DNA of 64,000 bases from Epinephelus fuscoguttatus (taxonomy: Eukaryota; Chordata; Actinopteri; Perciformes; Serranidae), in contig NC_064756.1 of NCBI RefSeq assembly GCF_011397635.1, positions 37,055,133 to 37,119,132 on the forward strand, read 5' to 3'. The translations under genes and the position numbers were made by a program. Positions 52,291-63,940 of this stretch are shown piece after piece (the stretch's first letter is position 1; each line of letters begins with the position of its first letter). A model generated the notes under the pieces. It was not told the DNA's origin, ran no database searches, and worked only from the letters and a program-made list of their open reading frames with translations.

Positions 52291-52577
52291 ATAACAAAGT
52301 TAATTAAACAGGAATAACTCAATTCAATTCAATTCAATTCAAATTTGCTTTATTGACATGAAAGTTATAATAACAATATTGTCAAAGCACTTAGAGAATT
52401 AATAACATAAAATAAGTGTAAAAATAGTATAACAACAATAATAGTAATAGTATTAGTAGTAAAAGTAGTAGTAAATAATAGTAATAATAAGTAATAACAA
52501 GTGATATATAAAATTTAACATTAAACTATATACATGTATGTGTGTCTGAGGGGGTTGAAGTGTTACATTGTTGTGTT

Positions 52578-52578
<1 letters not shown>

Positions 52579-52613
<35 letters not shown>

Positions 52614-52633
52614 CATGTGTGTGTGTGTGTGTT

Positions 52634-52672
<39 letters not shown>
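52579..52672. repeat. (TG)n microsatellite in the LINE 3' UTR
   Basis: TG tracts are separated by two TTCATG interruptions. The tract lies between the LINE stop codon and its (TTGAA)n tail. Confidence 0.9.
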
Positions 52673-52674
<2 letters not shown>

Positions 52675-52810
52675 TAGTTGTGTATCTCAGTGTCCACTGG
52701 TCGTTCTCAGCTCGTTACAGCAGCAGATGAATTTTGCTGCAGTCGTTAAACATTTGGGGATTTCTCCCAGTAAATAAGGGAGTTTCTCTGTGTCTGTTTT
52801 AAATTCAAAT

Positions 52811-55125
52811 TCATGTTTGTGTTATATGTGTGAAATATTTGTTTCTTAACGTTTGATATTTTGGACATGAGGTGAGGAAGTGGAGCTCTGTCTCTACCTG
52901 TCCTCTGTCACACTGGGAGCAGAGTCTGTCCTCCTCTGGCAGCCAGTTCTGTCTGTGGCGACCTGTTTCTATGGCAAGACTGTGTCCACTGAGTCTGTAC
53001 ATAGCCAACACTTTCCTCACTGAAGCACTTTGGATTGTGCTCAGATAATTTGCTAACGTGTATTCTCTTTTAGGGCCAGATAACATTGTAATTTACTCTG
53101 TGTTTTGGTTGTTTCTTTCCAATATGTAATGTATTTTTCTTTCTGATGGTTTATCATTTGGTTGGGTCTGATTGGGTTGGTGTTTTGGTCTGCAGAGAGC
53201 CTCAGGACCAGCCGGCCGAGGGGACTCTTCTCTGGGCAGCTGAGGGCTTTGTGATGGTATGTCTGTGGGTGACTTGACTTCAGGTGGTTGTAAAATTTAA
53301 TTGATCTCTTTTGTATTTTTAAAATAAGGGGGTATTGTCCGAGTTCTGCTCTGCAGGCGTTGTTTGGGGTCTTTCTCTGGACCTGTAGGATGTTCTTACA
53401 GAACTCAGTGTGGAAACTTTCTATGACTGTTTTGTCCCATTTGTCGAAATTTTGATTTAATTTAGGACCCCAGATTTCACTTCCATACAGGAGAATTGGT
53501 TCAATTACAAATTGGAATATTTTTAGCCAGATTCGAATTGGAATGTTTGTTTTTATATTTCTTTTTATGGCGCAGAAAGCTCTTCTGGCTTTGTCTCTCA
53601 GATCCTTCACAGCCATGTTGGTGTTTCCTGTGTATGTGATGTTTAGGCCGAGGTATGTGTAGTTTTTTGTCTGTTGTAATTTAGTGTTGTCCAAATAGAA
53701 ATTGTGTGTGTTCATTAGATTTGTGCATTGCTTTTGAAAGATCATTATCTTTGTTTTTGTGGTATTTACAGTCAGGGCCCAGGTCTGACAGAAGTCCTGC
53801 AGGATGTTCAGGTGCTGTTGCAAACCCTCTTTAGTGGGTGAGAGCAGCACTAAGTCGTCTGCATATAGGAGACTTTTGACCTCTGTGTCTTTCAGGATGA
53901 GGCCAGGTGCTGTGGACCGATCTAATTGGTTTGCTAATTCATTGATATATAAATTAAAGAGGATGGGACTGAGGTTGCATCCTTGTCTGACCCCCCGGCC
54001 CTGGGAGAAGAAGGCTGTTTGTTTGTCTCCAATTTTTATGGCATATCTGCTTTTTGTATACATATCTTTGATGAAATCGTATGTTTTCCCCCCAATTCCA
54101 CTTTCAAGGAGCCTGTAGAAAAGACCCTCGTGCCAGATGGAGTCAAAGGCCTTTCTGAAATCAACAAAACAGGCGTAGACCTTTCTTTTCTTTACATTTA
54201 ATTCTTGGTCAATTAAGGTGTGGAGAGTAAATATGTGGTCAGTTGTGCGGGAATTTGGCAAAAATCCAATTTGGCATTTATGTAAAACATTATGTTCAGA
54301 AAGAAAATTTACTATTCGTTTATTAATGATGTTACAAAATATTTTTCCCAGGTTACTAGTGACACAGATCCATGGTAGTTATTTGGGTCATATTTATCCC
54401 CAAATTTATGAATTGGAGTTATTAAACCTTTGTTCCAGATGTCTGGAAAAGTGCCAACTGATATAATTATGTTGAATAGTTTGAGAATCGCGATTTAATT
54501 TTATTGTTTGAGTATTTGATCATTTCGTTTAATATTCCATCGACTCCACAGCTCTTTTTGTTTTGACGGATTGGATGGTTTCTGTGAGTTCTTGTTCTGT
54601 TATTGGGTAATCTAGGGGTTTTGGTTTTCTTTAGCGCAGATTCCAGGGTTTTCCATTTATTGTAGATATTGTTTTGATCACTATTTTTGTGATATTACTA
54701 TACAGATCTCTGAAGTGATTAGTCCAGGTATTGCCATCTTGAAGTGCCAGTTCATCTTTCTGGTTTTTGTTTATGGTGTTCCATTTCTCCCAGAACCGGT
54801 TGGACTCTAAGGATTCCTCGATTTCACAGAGCTGGTTCTTGGTGTGCTGTTCTTTCTTTGTTTTTAGGGTATATTTGTATTGTTTCAGAACATCATCATA
54901 CTGAAGGCGTATGTTCTGGTTATCTGGATCTCTGTGTTTTTGATTGGATAATCTTCTTAAAGTTTTTCTCAAGTTTTTGCATTCGATGTCAAACCATTTG
55001 TTGTTGTTTATTTGTTTATGTTTTTGTTCGGAGATTTTCAAATTAGATAATAAAGCCAAATGATGAAAAATTGAATTGATTTTGTTCACAGCAAAGTTTA
55101 CACCAATGTTATTATGAGGAAACAT
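52811..55125 (-). pseudogene. LINE ORF2 reverse transcriptase and C-terminal knuckle
   Basis: Pre-RT sequence (54631-55125) is followed by a 402-codon RT frame (53053-54261). It shows motif A (CFVDFRKAFDSIWHEGL, Asp at residue 34 of that frame), motif B (GRGVRQGCNLSPILFNLYIN) and motif C (LLYADDLVLLS). The thumb carries ILLYGSEIWGP. A frameshift near 53060 leads into a last frame (52811-53086) with C-x2-C-x9-H-x4-C (C56, C59, H69, C74). The catalytic residues are intact, but the frames are split between 54261 and 54631 and at 53060. Confidence 0.9.
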
Positions 55126-55445
55126 TTCAGACAGAAATAAATGAATTAAACTCTGTATTTGCTGATTTTCCAGCGCCTCCTGGTACTTCCCTACACTGTC
55201 TGGTTTCCATCTGAATGAGTGTGTGCAGTTATAAAGCTGACATGGTCGGGGACTGTGTTGTTGGATGGTGCCCTTTTCAGATAGATTGTGATCTTGCTGT
55301 GGTCTGAGAGGGGTGTGAGGGGGCTGACTGTGAAGGCTCTGAGAGACACTGGGTGTAGATCTGTGATGAAGTAGTCTACTGTGCTACTGCCCAGAGCTGA
55401 ACTATAAGTGTAGCGACCCAGAGAGTCCCCGCAGCCGGCCGTTGA

Positions 55446-56066
55446 CTATGTACAGACCCAGTGCACGACAGAGCTGCAGAAGCTGGATGCCACTTGTATT
55501 TGTGACTTTATCAAAGCTCTTTCTGGTTGGGCATTCAGGGGGGAGTATATCCCTCCAGGTAAATGTTTGTCTCCCTGGGTGTTCAGAGTGTCTGCTCTTT
55601 CCCCTGTTCGAGCATTCAAGTCTCCACAGATCAGAATATTTCCCATGCTTTTATAATGGTTAATATCTTCCTCAAGGATAGAAAAAACATCAGGGTTATA
55701 GTATGGGGACTCTGATGGTGGGATGTAGACTGCACACATGTAGACATGTTGCTCAACACAAAGCATCTGTTTGTTAATTTTCAGCCAAATATATGATTCT
55801 GCTTTTTAATTATTTCTAATGAGTGAATGAGTTCTGATTTATACCATATAATCATGCCTCCTGAGTCTCTTCCTGTGTGATTGTGGGATTTTTGTTGATG
55901 GGATAATAATCTCATTGTATTTTTGAGGACGACCAGTGGAAACGTCTTCTCTGCACCATGTCTCCTGTAAGACAATGATGTCAGAGTCTTTTAACTCTCT
56001 AATAAAGTCAGAGTTTCTGCTTTTAGACCAAAAGCAGAAGTTCTGAGACCTTGAATGTTCCAACAT
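55446..56066 (-). pseudogene. LINE APE-type endonuclease remnant
   Basis: Three overlapping - strand frames contain SRNSDFIRELKDSDIIVLQE then TWC, a GMIIWYKSELIHS block, YMCAVYIPPSESPYY and NILICGDLNARTG. These are the QET, YIPP and GDLNAR motifs of the apurinic endonuclease of non-LTR elements. The frames change at about 55950 and 55780. Confidence 0.82.
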
Positions 56067-56270
56067 GTTATTGTGAGTGACTTCATCTGTAATTGTGATC
56101 TGTTAAAAAAAGCATAAGATGAACACTGAAAGAAAAGAAAAATCATGTGTAGATAAATAAAAGGAGTGAAATAATATATGATAAGTGAACTGATAATATG
56201 TGGTTTGAAATATTGTTAGGAATTGTTGTTTTCTAACAAACCACTTAAAAAAAAAAAAAAAAAAAAAAAA

Positions 56271-56400
56271 ATCTAAACATCATGTTTAACAGTTAACTAT
56301 TATTTGATCATTAAGCTCTCTGCTCTTCTAACAATCAATTTAAAAATCTAAACATCATGTTTAACTATTATTTGCTCATTAAGCTCTGGGCTCTTCTACC
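56271..56400. repeat. Short tandem duplication after a poly-A run
   Basis: A run of 25 A residues (56247-56271) precedes ATCTAAACATCATGTTTAAC...CTCTTCT, which is repeated from 56346 with small differences. It lies between ORF1 and ORF2 of the - strand LINE. Confidence 0.8.
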
Positions 56401-56486
56401 ACGTCCCTATGAGGCGAGAGCATAGCAAGTTTAACATGTGTTGTATGTCCCTGATGTCACCAGAGGAGGGGAGGCCGATGCTCCTC

Positions 56487-57413
56487 TCACAGCTGCAGCG
56501 TAGCTCCGTCCGATGTTCTGCTGCTCTTGTAGTCTCGTCTCTGCTGTTGGGAGGAGGGGTGCACGGGACCTCCAGGCAGGGTGGTTCTCCGGCTGGGTAT
56601 TGGAGGTCTGTGTTGGATCAGCTGTGGTGTAGGCTGCTCGTTGTGATGGTGGTGATGCGGCGGGTGTCGTGGGCCGGCCATTCTCTCTGATGCTCTGGGG
56701 TGAGTGTATCGTGGGGGTCTGGGTGGTCTGGAGGGTTGAAGAGATCTTGATGGTCTGCGTGGGATCTGCGCTGTGCGGTTGTTCCTTGGGGTATCTGTAG
56801 GGTTCCTGCTGAGGGCAACGTCTTTCAGGGTCTTGGCAAAGATGGGGACTGCTTCTTTGTGCAAATGGACGTTGTCATAAAGGCAGTCCAGGTCTAGAGT
56901 TGGATGTTGAGCCAAGAAGACGTTGGTTTTGAGTTCGCAGTCCCTGGCGAGGCTGAAGTTCACTCTGTCTATGGTGCGGGGGTGGAAGTCTCTCCTCTGC
57001 AGCAGTGTGGAGATGACGATCCTGCTGTTGGGGAAAGTGGTGGAGGCCTTCTCGATCACTCTCTTCAGAGAGTCTGCCACTCTGTCCTGTTGGGGCCTTA
57101 AGTCGTTGGTGCCTGTATGGATGATGATGTGGCTCGGCTCACCGAGCTCACGCACCGTCAGCAGCTCCAGAGCTTTCTTCGTGTTGGGGCACCAGATCTT
57201 TTCTGCTCTGTGCCTTGGGAACAGGGGTTTTTCATCCAGGAACTTTCCATTAGAGTCCATGAGGAGGAGGATGTCAGCCCTTCTGCCTGGGAGTGTTTGT
57301 TGACTCTGGGCTGTGTCTGGATGTGGGGCTGTTCCTGCTGCTGCGGTAGTTTCAGGTCCAGAGCTGCAGGTTGGGTCTCCAGTGGACATGGGGTTGGCTG
57401 GTGGTTGGGTCAA
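56487..57413 (-). pseudogene. LINE ORF1 SGNH-hydrolase (esterase) domain
   Basis: The 308-codon frame has ADILLLMDSNGKFL (nucleophile S54), HIIIHTGTNDLRP (G101, N103) and LYDNVHLHKEAVPIF (D180, H183). These are the SGNH blocks I, III and V. A Pro/Arg/His-rich tail follows from about residue 210. Esterase domains of this kind are known in ORF1 of CR1/L2-type LINEs. The frame itself is open, although the frames before and after it are broken. Confidence 0.85.
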
Positions 57414-57496
57414 GGACTTGCCCCGAGGTGTGACTAGAGGTTGAACTTGGTATATGTATAGTGGGGAGCTGGTTGGGAGAGGAAGGTGAGTAGGGG

Positions 57497-58545
57497 CTAC
57501 ATTCGGCTGCGTTGGAGGGAGTGAGCCCTCGAGGAGAGACTATGTTGTTCTTCAGCCGGTGTAGTCTGAGTTTGGCTGGACCTGGTCTGGATCTGAGGGG
57601 GGTCTGTGGACATAAGGGACTGTATAGAGTTCAGTCTTACTTGCTGACTGGACAATGTTCTGTCCCTCTCCTTCAGTTCCTCTCTCAATGTGGCCAGCTC
57701 AGCTCTACAGTCGTCTCTGTCTTTCTGTAGTTCCTTCACCTCTTCCTGAGATGATCCAGCTGGTTCCTCTGGTTGGTTGCTTCTTGTTGAATCTCTCTCA
57801 GTTGTGAGTTGACATTGTCCAGTTCTCTCTTGAGTGTTGTTACGATGTCATTTTTGGGATGAGAGTTAGTTGTTGGTCCATCTGCTCCTGAGCTGGACTA
57901 ACTCGATCTCCATTTGGGAGAACTGTTCCCTCATGCAGTCCAGGTCCTCAGAGCGCTCTAGGAGATGAACTCGCTGTTGGCATCTGTCGGCCGTTTGTCT
58001 GGAGCCGGAGGAGAACAGGACGCTTTGACTCCCAGGGTTGTTGGTGTGCCTGTGAGATTCTCTTTCTCCTTCTCAACACTTGGTTTCATAGCAGCAAAAT
58101 CGTGCTCAAACTGTCCAAGGTATCCTTGTATCATGGCAGTTCCATTTTTGAACAGGTTGATTGTTGTTCTGGTTGAGTCTGGATCATTGTCTTCCAATAT
58201 ACTGATTTTCCATCCATTACAAATGCCTGCTCTCTTTACTGTTGAGTAATAAGAGCTGATGACATTCAGCCAGGCATAGGGTTCATCAGTCCAGAAGATT
58301 AGATTGCAGGTCCTGCCATCTTTGTAGTGGTCCAGGAACAGGGTTTCTGGTCTGTCTCGCAGTGTTTTTTGTTTATATTTGTTCCTTGCTGTTTTGCTCT
58401 TAACAGCTGGAGGATAATCGATTGTTTCAGAGCAGGTAGACATCTTGACACAGTTGTTGATATTCAAGTATCTGTATGTTTTGCCTTGAAATAGGAGGCT
58501 TCTATTGCTGCTGCTGCTATTGATGCCGTTGCTAGGCAACCACAC
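57497..58545 (-). pseudogene. LINE ORF1 N-terminal domain and coiled coil
   Basis: The frame 57958-58545 (195 codons, with an internal MSTCSETIDYPP start at 58446) has a compact-looking domain with TLFLDHYKDGRTCNLIFWTD and YAWLNVISSYYSTVKRAGIC, and no fold that I recognise. After a frame change, a second frame (57497-57739) gives a coiled coil (MKELQKDRDDCRAELATLRE) that leads to the esterase. Together they look like one ORF1 protein of unknown N-domain, coiled coil and SGNH domain. Confidence 0.65.
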
Positions 58546-58620
58546 ACAGCCAACTGTTGTTTAGCTAGGATTAGCTTGTTAGCTGTTAGCTTCAATATTT
58601 CAGTTGGAGCTTGTTTTATA

Positions 58621-59640
58621 GATATAATTGACAAAACTCACTGATTTCAGTGTCCAGTAGCTGGCTGATTGCTGTCACTTTCCTTGTCCTCTCCTTCCTC
58701 TTCCTTCTTGGTTTGTTTTGCTTTTTTCTTCCTTTGTTTGATGTCTCTCTTTCTCTCTCTCTCTCTCTGAAGTTTTCCTCCAACTGTATTTCCTCTCTTT
58801 CTTCCTCTTCCTTTTGCTCTCTTTCTCTCCTCTGATGGATTTTCATCACTCCTTTTACAATTTTCTCATAAATCTTCTGTGTTCATCCAACTTTTCGACA
58901 GAAAACAACTGGTTGATTCAGGAGCTATCATGAAGCATGACTGCTCTGCTGCTCTGACAATACTGTCTTTGGTGACTACGTTTCTAGATGTCTGTGATGT
59001 GCTGGTTGAAGGTGAGTTTATTGAGAGTTATTACTCTCTGTCATGCTATGAGCTAATGTGATTTCAGTGGTAGTTTGATGTGAAAGTGAGATGAAATAGT
59101 TATTTTGTTTTATATGTGCCCTCAATCACATGGTGGCTCCTTAAACTGGCACAACTTAACACCTGGTTTTCAGGAACATGCAGTGAATTAGTGGTATAAA
59201 TGCTGATGCCACAGTTGTGTAATGACAGCTGCCCTGGTGCTGTTGGAGAACCTCATCGATGTGACACAGTTAGTGAGATTGCACTTCTTCTTTGCTGTCC
59301 TTGTCATTGACAGGTCTAATGAGAGAAGGAGCAGGCACAACCATTGATATACACACTGATGTTTAAGGATAACTATACAGTCTCCATTCATATCTACCTT
59401 TGGGACAGGAAAAGAGGCTTGTGTATGTGCACCCAGCCCTATGCAAACTTTAGCATACAACCTCTATGGACAAATACACATATTGAAACATGCTACAACA
59501 TCTAATACTTCATAAAATAGTGTTTAAAAAGTTTTAAAGTCTTGAGTTCCTTAATTGTCACTTAATTAATTAATCAACTTTTAATACTTTTTAAGACCCC
59601 CCTAGGCACCTGGGACCTGGTAAGGAACTGATGACCGCCA
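58621..59640. other. Intergenic DNA beyond the LINE
   Basis: A CT microsatellite lies at 58740-58768 in a pyrimidine-rich stretch. No gene is recognised. The 60- to 90-codon frames lack motifs. Confidence 0.45.
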
Positions 59641-59697
59641 CAATGAGCACGAGTCCAGTGCAAAATAAAACATAAAGCACCATTTAAAAAACACTGT

Positions 59698-59703
59698 TTT
59701 ATT
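59698..59703 (-). terminator. caln1: Candidate distal poly(A) signal of caln1
   Basis: TTTATT on the + strand is AATAAA on the - strand, 4.2 kb downstream of the caln1 stop. A long 3' UTR is usual for CALN1, but usage cannot be decided from sequence. Confidence 0.35.
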
Positions 59704-62700
59704 GCATCAATGCTTGATCCTTTAACTTTTGTACAGATTTCCGTATTTACAATTTCATAATTGATATGCCTCTAATAAATAGTACAACTGAAATTCTTTC
59801 TCTAGTCTACATGTTTAAATATTGCACATGCAAAGTATGTATAGTGTGTGCTTGTCTAATACATATGCTATGTTATTAGCTATGTACAAAGTTACATAAC
59901 AAAAACACGTGGGATCCAATCACCATGCTACTCAAGAGACACTGTGCGTTTCCCCTCCAAAATAAAACTCTTCAACTACCAATACATGCAACCACTCTGC
60001 AGGGGCAGTCTGGTTACAGGAAAACTGTAACCACAGTAACTTTTACTCAAATCCCGAAAAAAATATTCAAAAATGAAAATAAGATTTAAAAGACAACGTT
60101 CTTCTAAAAGAACAAATAAAACTCTTTTTCAGTTAGCCACTACATGCTAACAGTGACTAGCTGTGAATTTTGTGGGAAATTTCCACCAAATGACTGACAG
60201 GTTAAAAAAGAACAAAACTAATTTTAATCAGTGTGAGTATTTCTGATAAAAAAAAAATAATAAACCAGTGTGACCTACAAGGTTCTGTAGACTGTTTGCA
60301 CAAAGTGCTTTTTCTTCAGTCTCCGAAATGTAATAGTAATGGTTGATCTGCGTGAGAAACCTTTTACAGGTTCAAAACAACTTTTTCTGTCATAGACAAG
60401 AAATCTATTCCTATAAATACACCGTGTTCAAATACAAGTGCTGCTCTACCTGCAGTTGGTAGATCATAGTCAATTGATACATACATAAAAATCCTCATAT
60501 TTTAACATTAAGATCAACAGTTGCCAGACATTGTGAATATAATGCTGTGAGAGTCCTGCCTGACATCACATTCCTGTGGTGCTTAGAGACTGAGAAACAC
60601 AAACACCGTCGTGAGACAACAGCATGGACAATGTTATATTACTTCTCCTCTAGATGGCACTCTTGTACAAACCTACAGCCCTGCTTGTCATTTCATTGGA
60701 ATGGATAACAGGTACAGTGCAAAAACAATAACAGGAACAAACCAAATCATACATGAGAGACATATTTCTGCCAAAAAATGCCAGACAGATCTCGTGTTTC
60801 CATGTAGGGACAGGGAAAAGCGTCTATATTGTGTTGTCTGGTTCACCTCTGCGGAGTTCTATGGCTTTGGCAAGAGGGTTGAGAGGGAGCAGAAAGGGCC
60901 TTCACCGCCTGTGTCTGACATGTTTGTGATGAAGCGGCTGCCTCTCTATCCGCTGATCTCCCTCCCTGCACCTCTGAACCCGAGTGAGCAGAGAGCACCG
61001 ACAGTCATGCACATACAGACATACTGTACACCTTCAGCAGACACTTGAGACACTTCAGACGTGGGTTACGGTATTTACAGAGGACACTGACTTGATTGCA
61101 TGCACTCAATAACATGGGTGTTTCTGACCCCTGGCTGGGTTTACATGAGATGAGGGTCAGTGCAGGAGTTCATAGCCAACCTCAGAATCAACAAGTCAAG
61201 AAATGTGTTATCTCTGGTCCACACAGTAACTTCTATCCCACAACAGCAACAGTTTTAAAATGAAAACAAGGGCTATATAAAGGGTGCTAACATAAGTACA
61301 TGTAAGTTCATGACACACTGATGTTTTTACATTTTAGCTTAGACAAGTGACTAAAATCAAATAACTGATTAATTTACCATATCAGATCTACAACCAACAA
61401 AAGCAACAGTGGAATCAGAATTTGACTGCAGGATGGATTCAAATTCAGAAAATGTTCTTAAATTGAAAAAACAAACAAAACAAAAACCAACAGATAAATT
61501 AAATGGTACCTTTGTTTTGCTCACCTTTTTATTTCATTTGTATATTTGACATATTAAACTAACTCATTACAACTCATCTACATTAAAAATGATAAAATAA
61601 ACACAGATCATTTAATTTTTTTGATTTAAAAGTAACAGCAATAACTTGCGCAGGAAACTTGAGCGCAGTCATAATTCATTAACTTGAATCACCGTGATTT
61701 GAAGGACAAAGAAAAATCCACCCTTACACTGTTAAAAAATTCTGCGTTGATGGTGTTGTACCGTACATTCCTAAGTCAATTTCTCTTAGGGCCCTGACGC
61801 ACCAAGATGTCATCTGCCATCAGTGAGCGCCTGTTGCCCTAATTCTGCGGTGTGTAGCATTTGGCACTAATCAGCCCTTCTCAGCTTTTTTGCAGTGGAT
61901 TTGGCATGTTGAATCATCAGTAGAGATGGCGGAGCAAGTCGTCGAATGCAATCACTCTGATTGGCAGTTCAGCTCAGTGCAAAAGAAGAGAAACTGGAGT
62001 GAGGAAAGTAAACAAATGGCTTAAGTCAAGAGGGCATGAGATCAAAACAAATTTGTTAAACTAGGTAAGTTTTTTTGTTAGCCACTGAGCTCTTTAGCAG
62101 AATGGTTCGTAATTGTGTTATTGTTCACTAGTAAGGTTAGGTTGTGTTGTTGGCTATCTAGCATCTTGAACCGTCCTGTTGGCCTCTCGGTTTCCCTTTT
62201 TGGATGATGAATACAGTCTACAGCCACTTGCTGCCGGAGAGTTACGTCCTCCTGCGCAGGTGCAGAACGTACGTGCTAGTTGGCTGTTGGCTGTATCTTT
62301 GTATTGTGTTCAAGTGAAACTTTCTGGCCGAGACACAGGTGACTTGAGGCAACGCAACAGTCGGCCTTCATTGCCGCAAGTTCTGATGTTGCTTTGGTGA
62401 TCCTGGGCCTTTATATTAACAGACAACTGGCCAAACCCAGATTACGTGGCAACATATATTCAACAACTAATAGGAAAATAGGAAAAATGTGATGAAGTGG
62501 AGCCGGAGGACCCGCCAGTTTTTTTCTATTTCACAATGGTATTAAACTGATTCACACTAAAAAAATTTGTTTGTACTTAGACTGTAACTGGTGTGCCTTA
62601 GTTAATACAAAACACTGAAGTAGAGCTTAATTATGAAAAGAAAGTGCCAGGGAAGGATCCCCCAGACCCCCCAAAAGAGGTCCTGAATGTCCTCAAATCC

Positions 62701-63940
62701 TAGAAACACCCTTGCCTACATCTGACCCATGCAGGGCTGCTGCGACTGGATTTGCATTGTCCATTCATTTAATCTGACAAATATTATTAATGTTTATTTA
62801 ATAACTCTTCCCTGGCCTTGTGAATATTTTGCAAAAGTGGCCCCTGGGCAGAGCAAGTTGAGCATCCATGATTTAGACTAAATCTATTCAGGTTTTGTCG
62901 ATTGGAAAACCTTGTTATTTTGCTCCTCCATTGTCTTTGAATGCAATGGTTTCACACTTGATCTCTGGGGGTTGTCCAAAGTCATTTGGGGAAATGTAGA
63001 AAATCACCAACTGAGGCAGATGTAGACGAGGCAGAGTGAGAGAAAGCTGAATTAAATCACCTTGCAAAATAACTCCTGGAGTGCACTGAACACCACAGAG
63101 TGATGATATAGAACAGAGTGAACACTAAAAGGGTGGATTTTCTTTCCTTTAACAGAACACAGAAACCTTTTCTTTGCACCCTGAACAGTGTTCAGTGTTC
63201 AAACTTTCAGAGCTTCTGTGTTCATTCATGAATATCACAGGCCAAAACACCAGCCTGGAGTTAACATTTAACGTTTTGCTCGCTTGACTGCTTGGTGTGT
63301 AGGGCCGATGAACTGATGCCAGCACCTCATACCAGCCCACAGTCACAGTAGTTGAAAATAGAAAGTTGGAGAGCTGAAGTATCGTAGCACCATGGGAGCT
63401 CCAGGAGCTGTCCGCCTGACGCGTACAGATCCTTCTGCTTGAGTGGCGGCGAGCGCTGCCATCATGCCTCCAGGAACTATAATAAGAGGGCAATTGTTCT
63501 CTTTCGGGGCCCAGACTGCAGCTCTGGTAGCTCATCAGACTCCTGGTGGGTGACAGATCTGCAGACACACACGTCACGTCTCGCCTGCTGGAAAAGCAAG
63601 CAGCTCTGAACTCCTGCACTTTTTTTTTGTTACATTTTTTTTATTGCATCAGGGAAACAGACACGACAGAGTATCATGTGTAATGTCAGCCCTTGAGTGT
63701 CCCTGTCAGAGTAAAGGGGGAGGAGTCCTGCATCACTCCTCATGCTGGCTTCACGGTTTCACTGGACGTCGCATGGAGAGGCGCCACTCGTTCAAAAAAC
63801 TAAGAATAACTTTAAAAATGGATTTTGTCGATTATTTTGAGTATTATTCCTTGTAGTCCTTTTCCTATCAACAGGGATATGACCTCACCCACTGGCATGC
63901 ACATGCAGGCTGGCTTGTTCCCTGTTCACAGTGGGCTCAG
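59704..63940 (-). other. caln1: Probable caln1 3' UTR or intergenic DNA
   Basis: No protein-coding exon is recognised. The largest frames are 145 codons on + (60611-61048) and 156 codons on - (63149-63619). They resemble no protein that I know and show no splice context, so they are treated as chance frames within a long 3' UTR or flank. Transposon content is visibly lower than in the rest of the window. Confidence 0.4.
63640..63645 (-). terminator. caln1: Candidate proximal poly(A) signal of caln1
   Basis: TTTATT (AATAAA on the - strand) occurs about 295 bp downstream of the caln1 stop codon, within a T-rich run. It would yield a short 3' UTR isoform. Confidence 0.4.

Larger units (their letters stand above)
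52319..58620 (-). mobile_element. Large APE-type LINE with SGNH-esterase ORF1
   Basis: Reading from right to left the order is a novel N-terminal ORF1 segment, a coiled coil, an SGNH hydrolase domain, an APE endonuclease, reverse transcriptase, a C-terminal CCHC knuckle and a 3' UTR. The 3' terminus is a (TTGAA)n tail on the - strand (AATTC repeats at 52319-52342), as in CR1/L2-like and related LINEs. The 5' boundary is approximate (ORF1 begins at 58545 or 58446). Frames are broken in several places. It is oriented opposite to galnt17 and lies beyond its 3' end. Confidence 0.85.

Noticed and set aside
60611..61048. 145-codon open frame on the + strand
   Set aside because: No domain recognised, no homologous neighbour, and no flanking splice or promoter evidence. 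It may simply be antisense to the caln1 3' UTR.
63149..63619. 156-codon open frame on the - strand
   Set aside because: Composition and lack of any recognised motif, no splice signals in register with the caln1 tail, and location between the caln1 stop and its candidate poly(A) site. Read as a chance frame in the 3' UTR.
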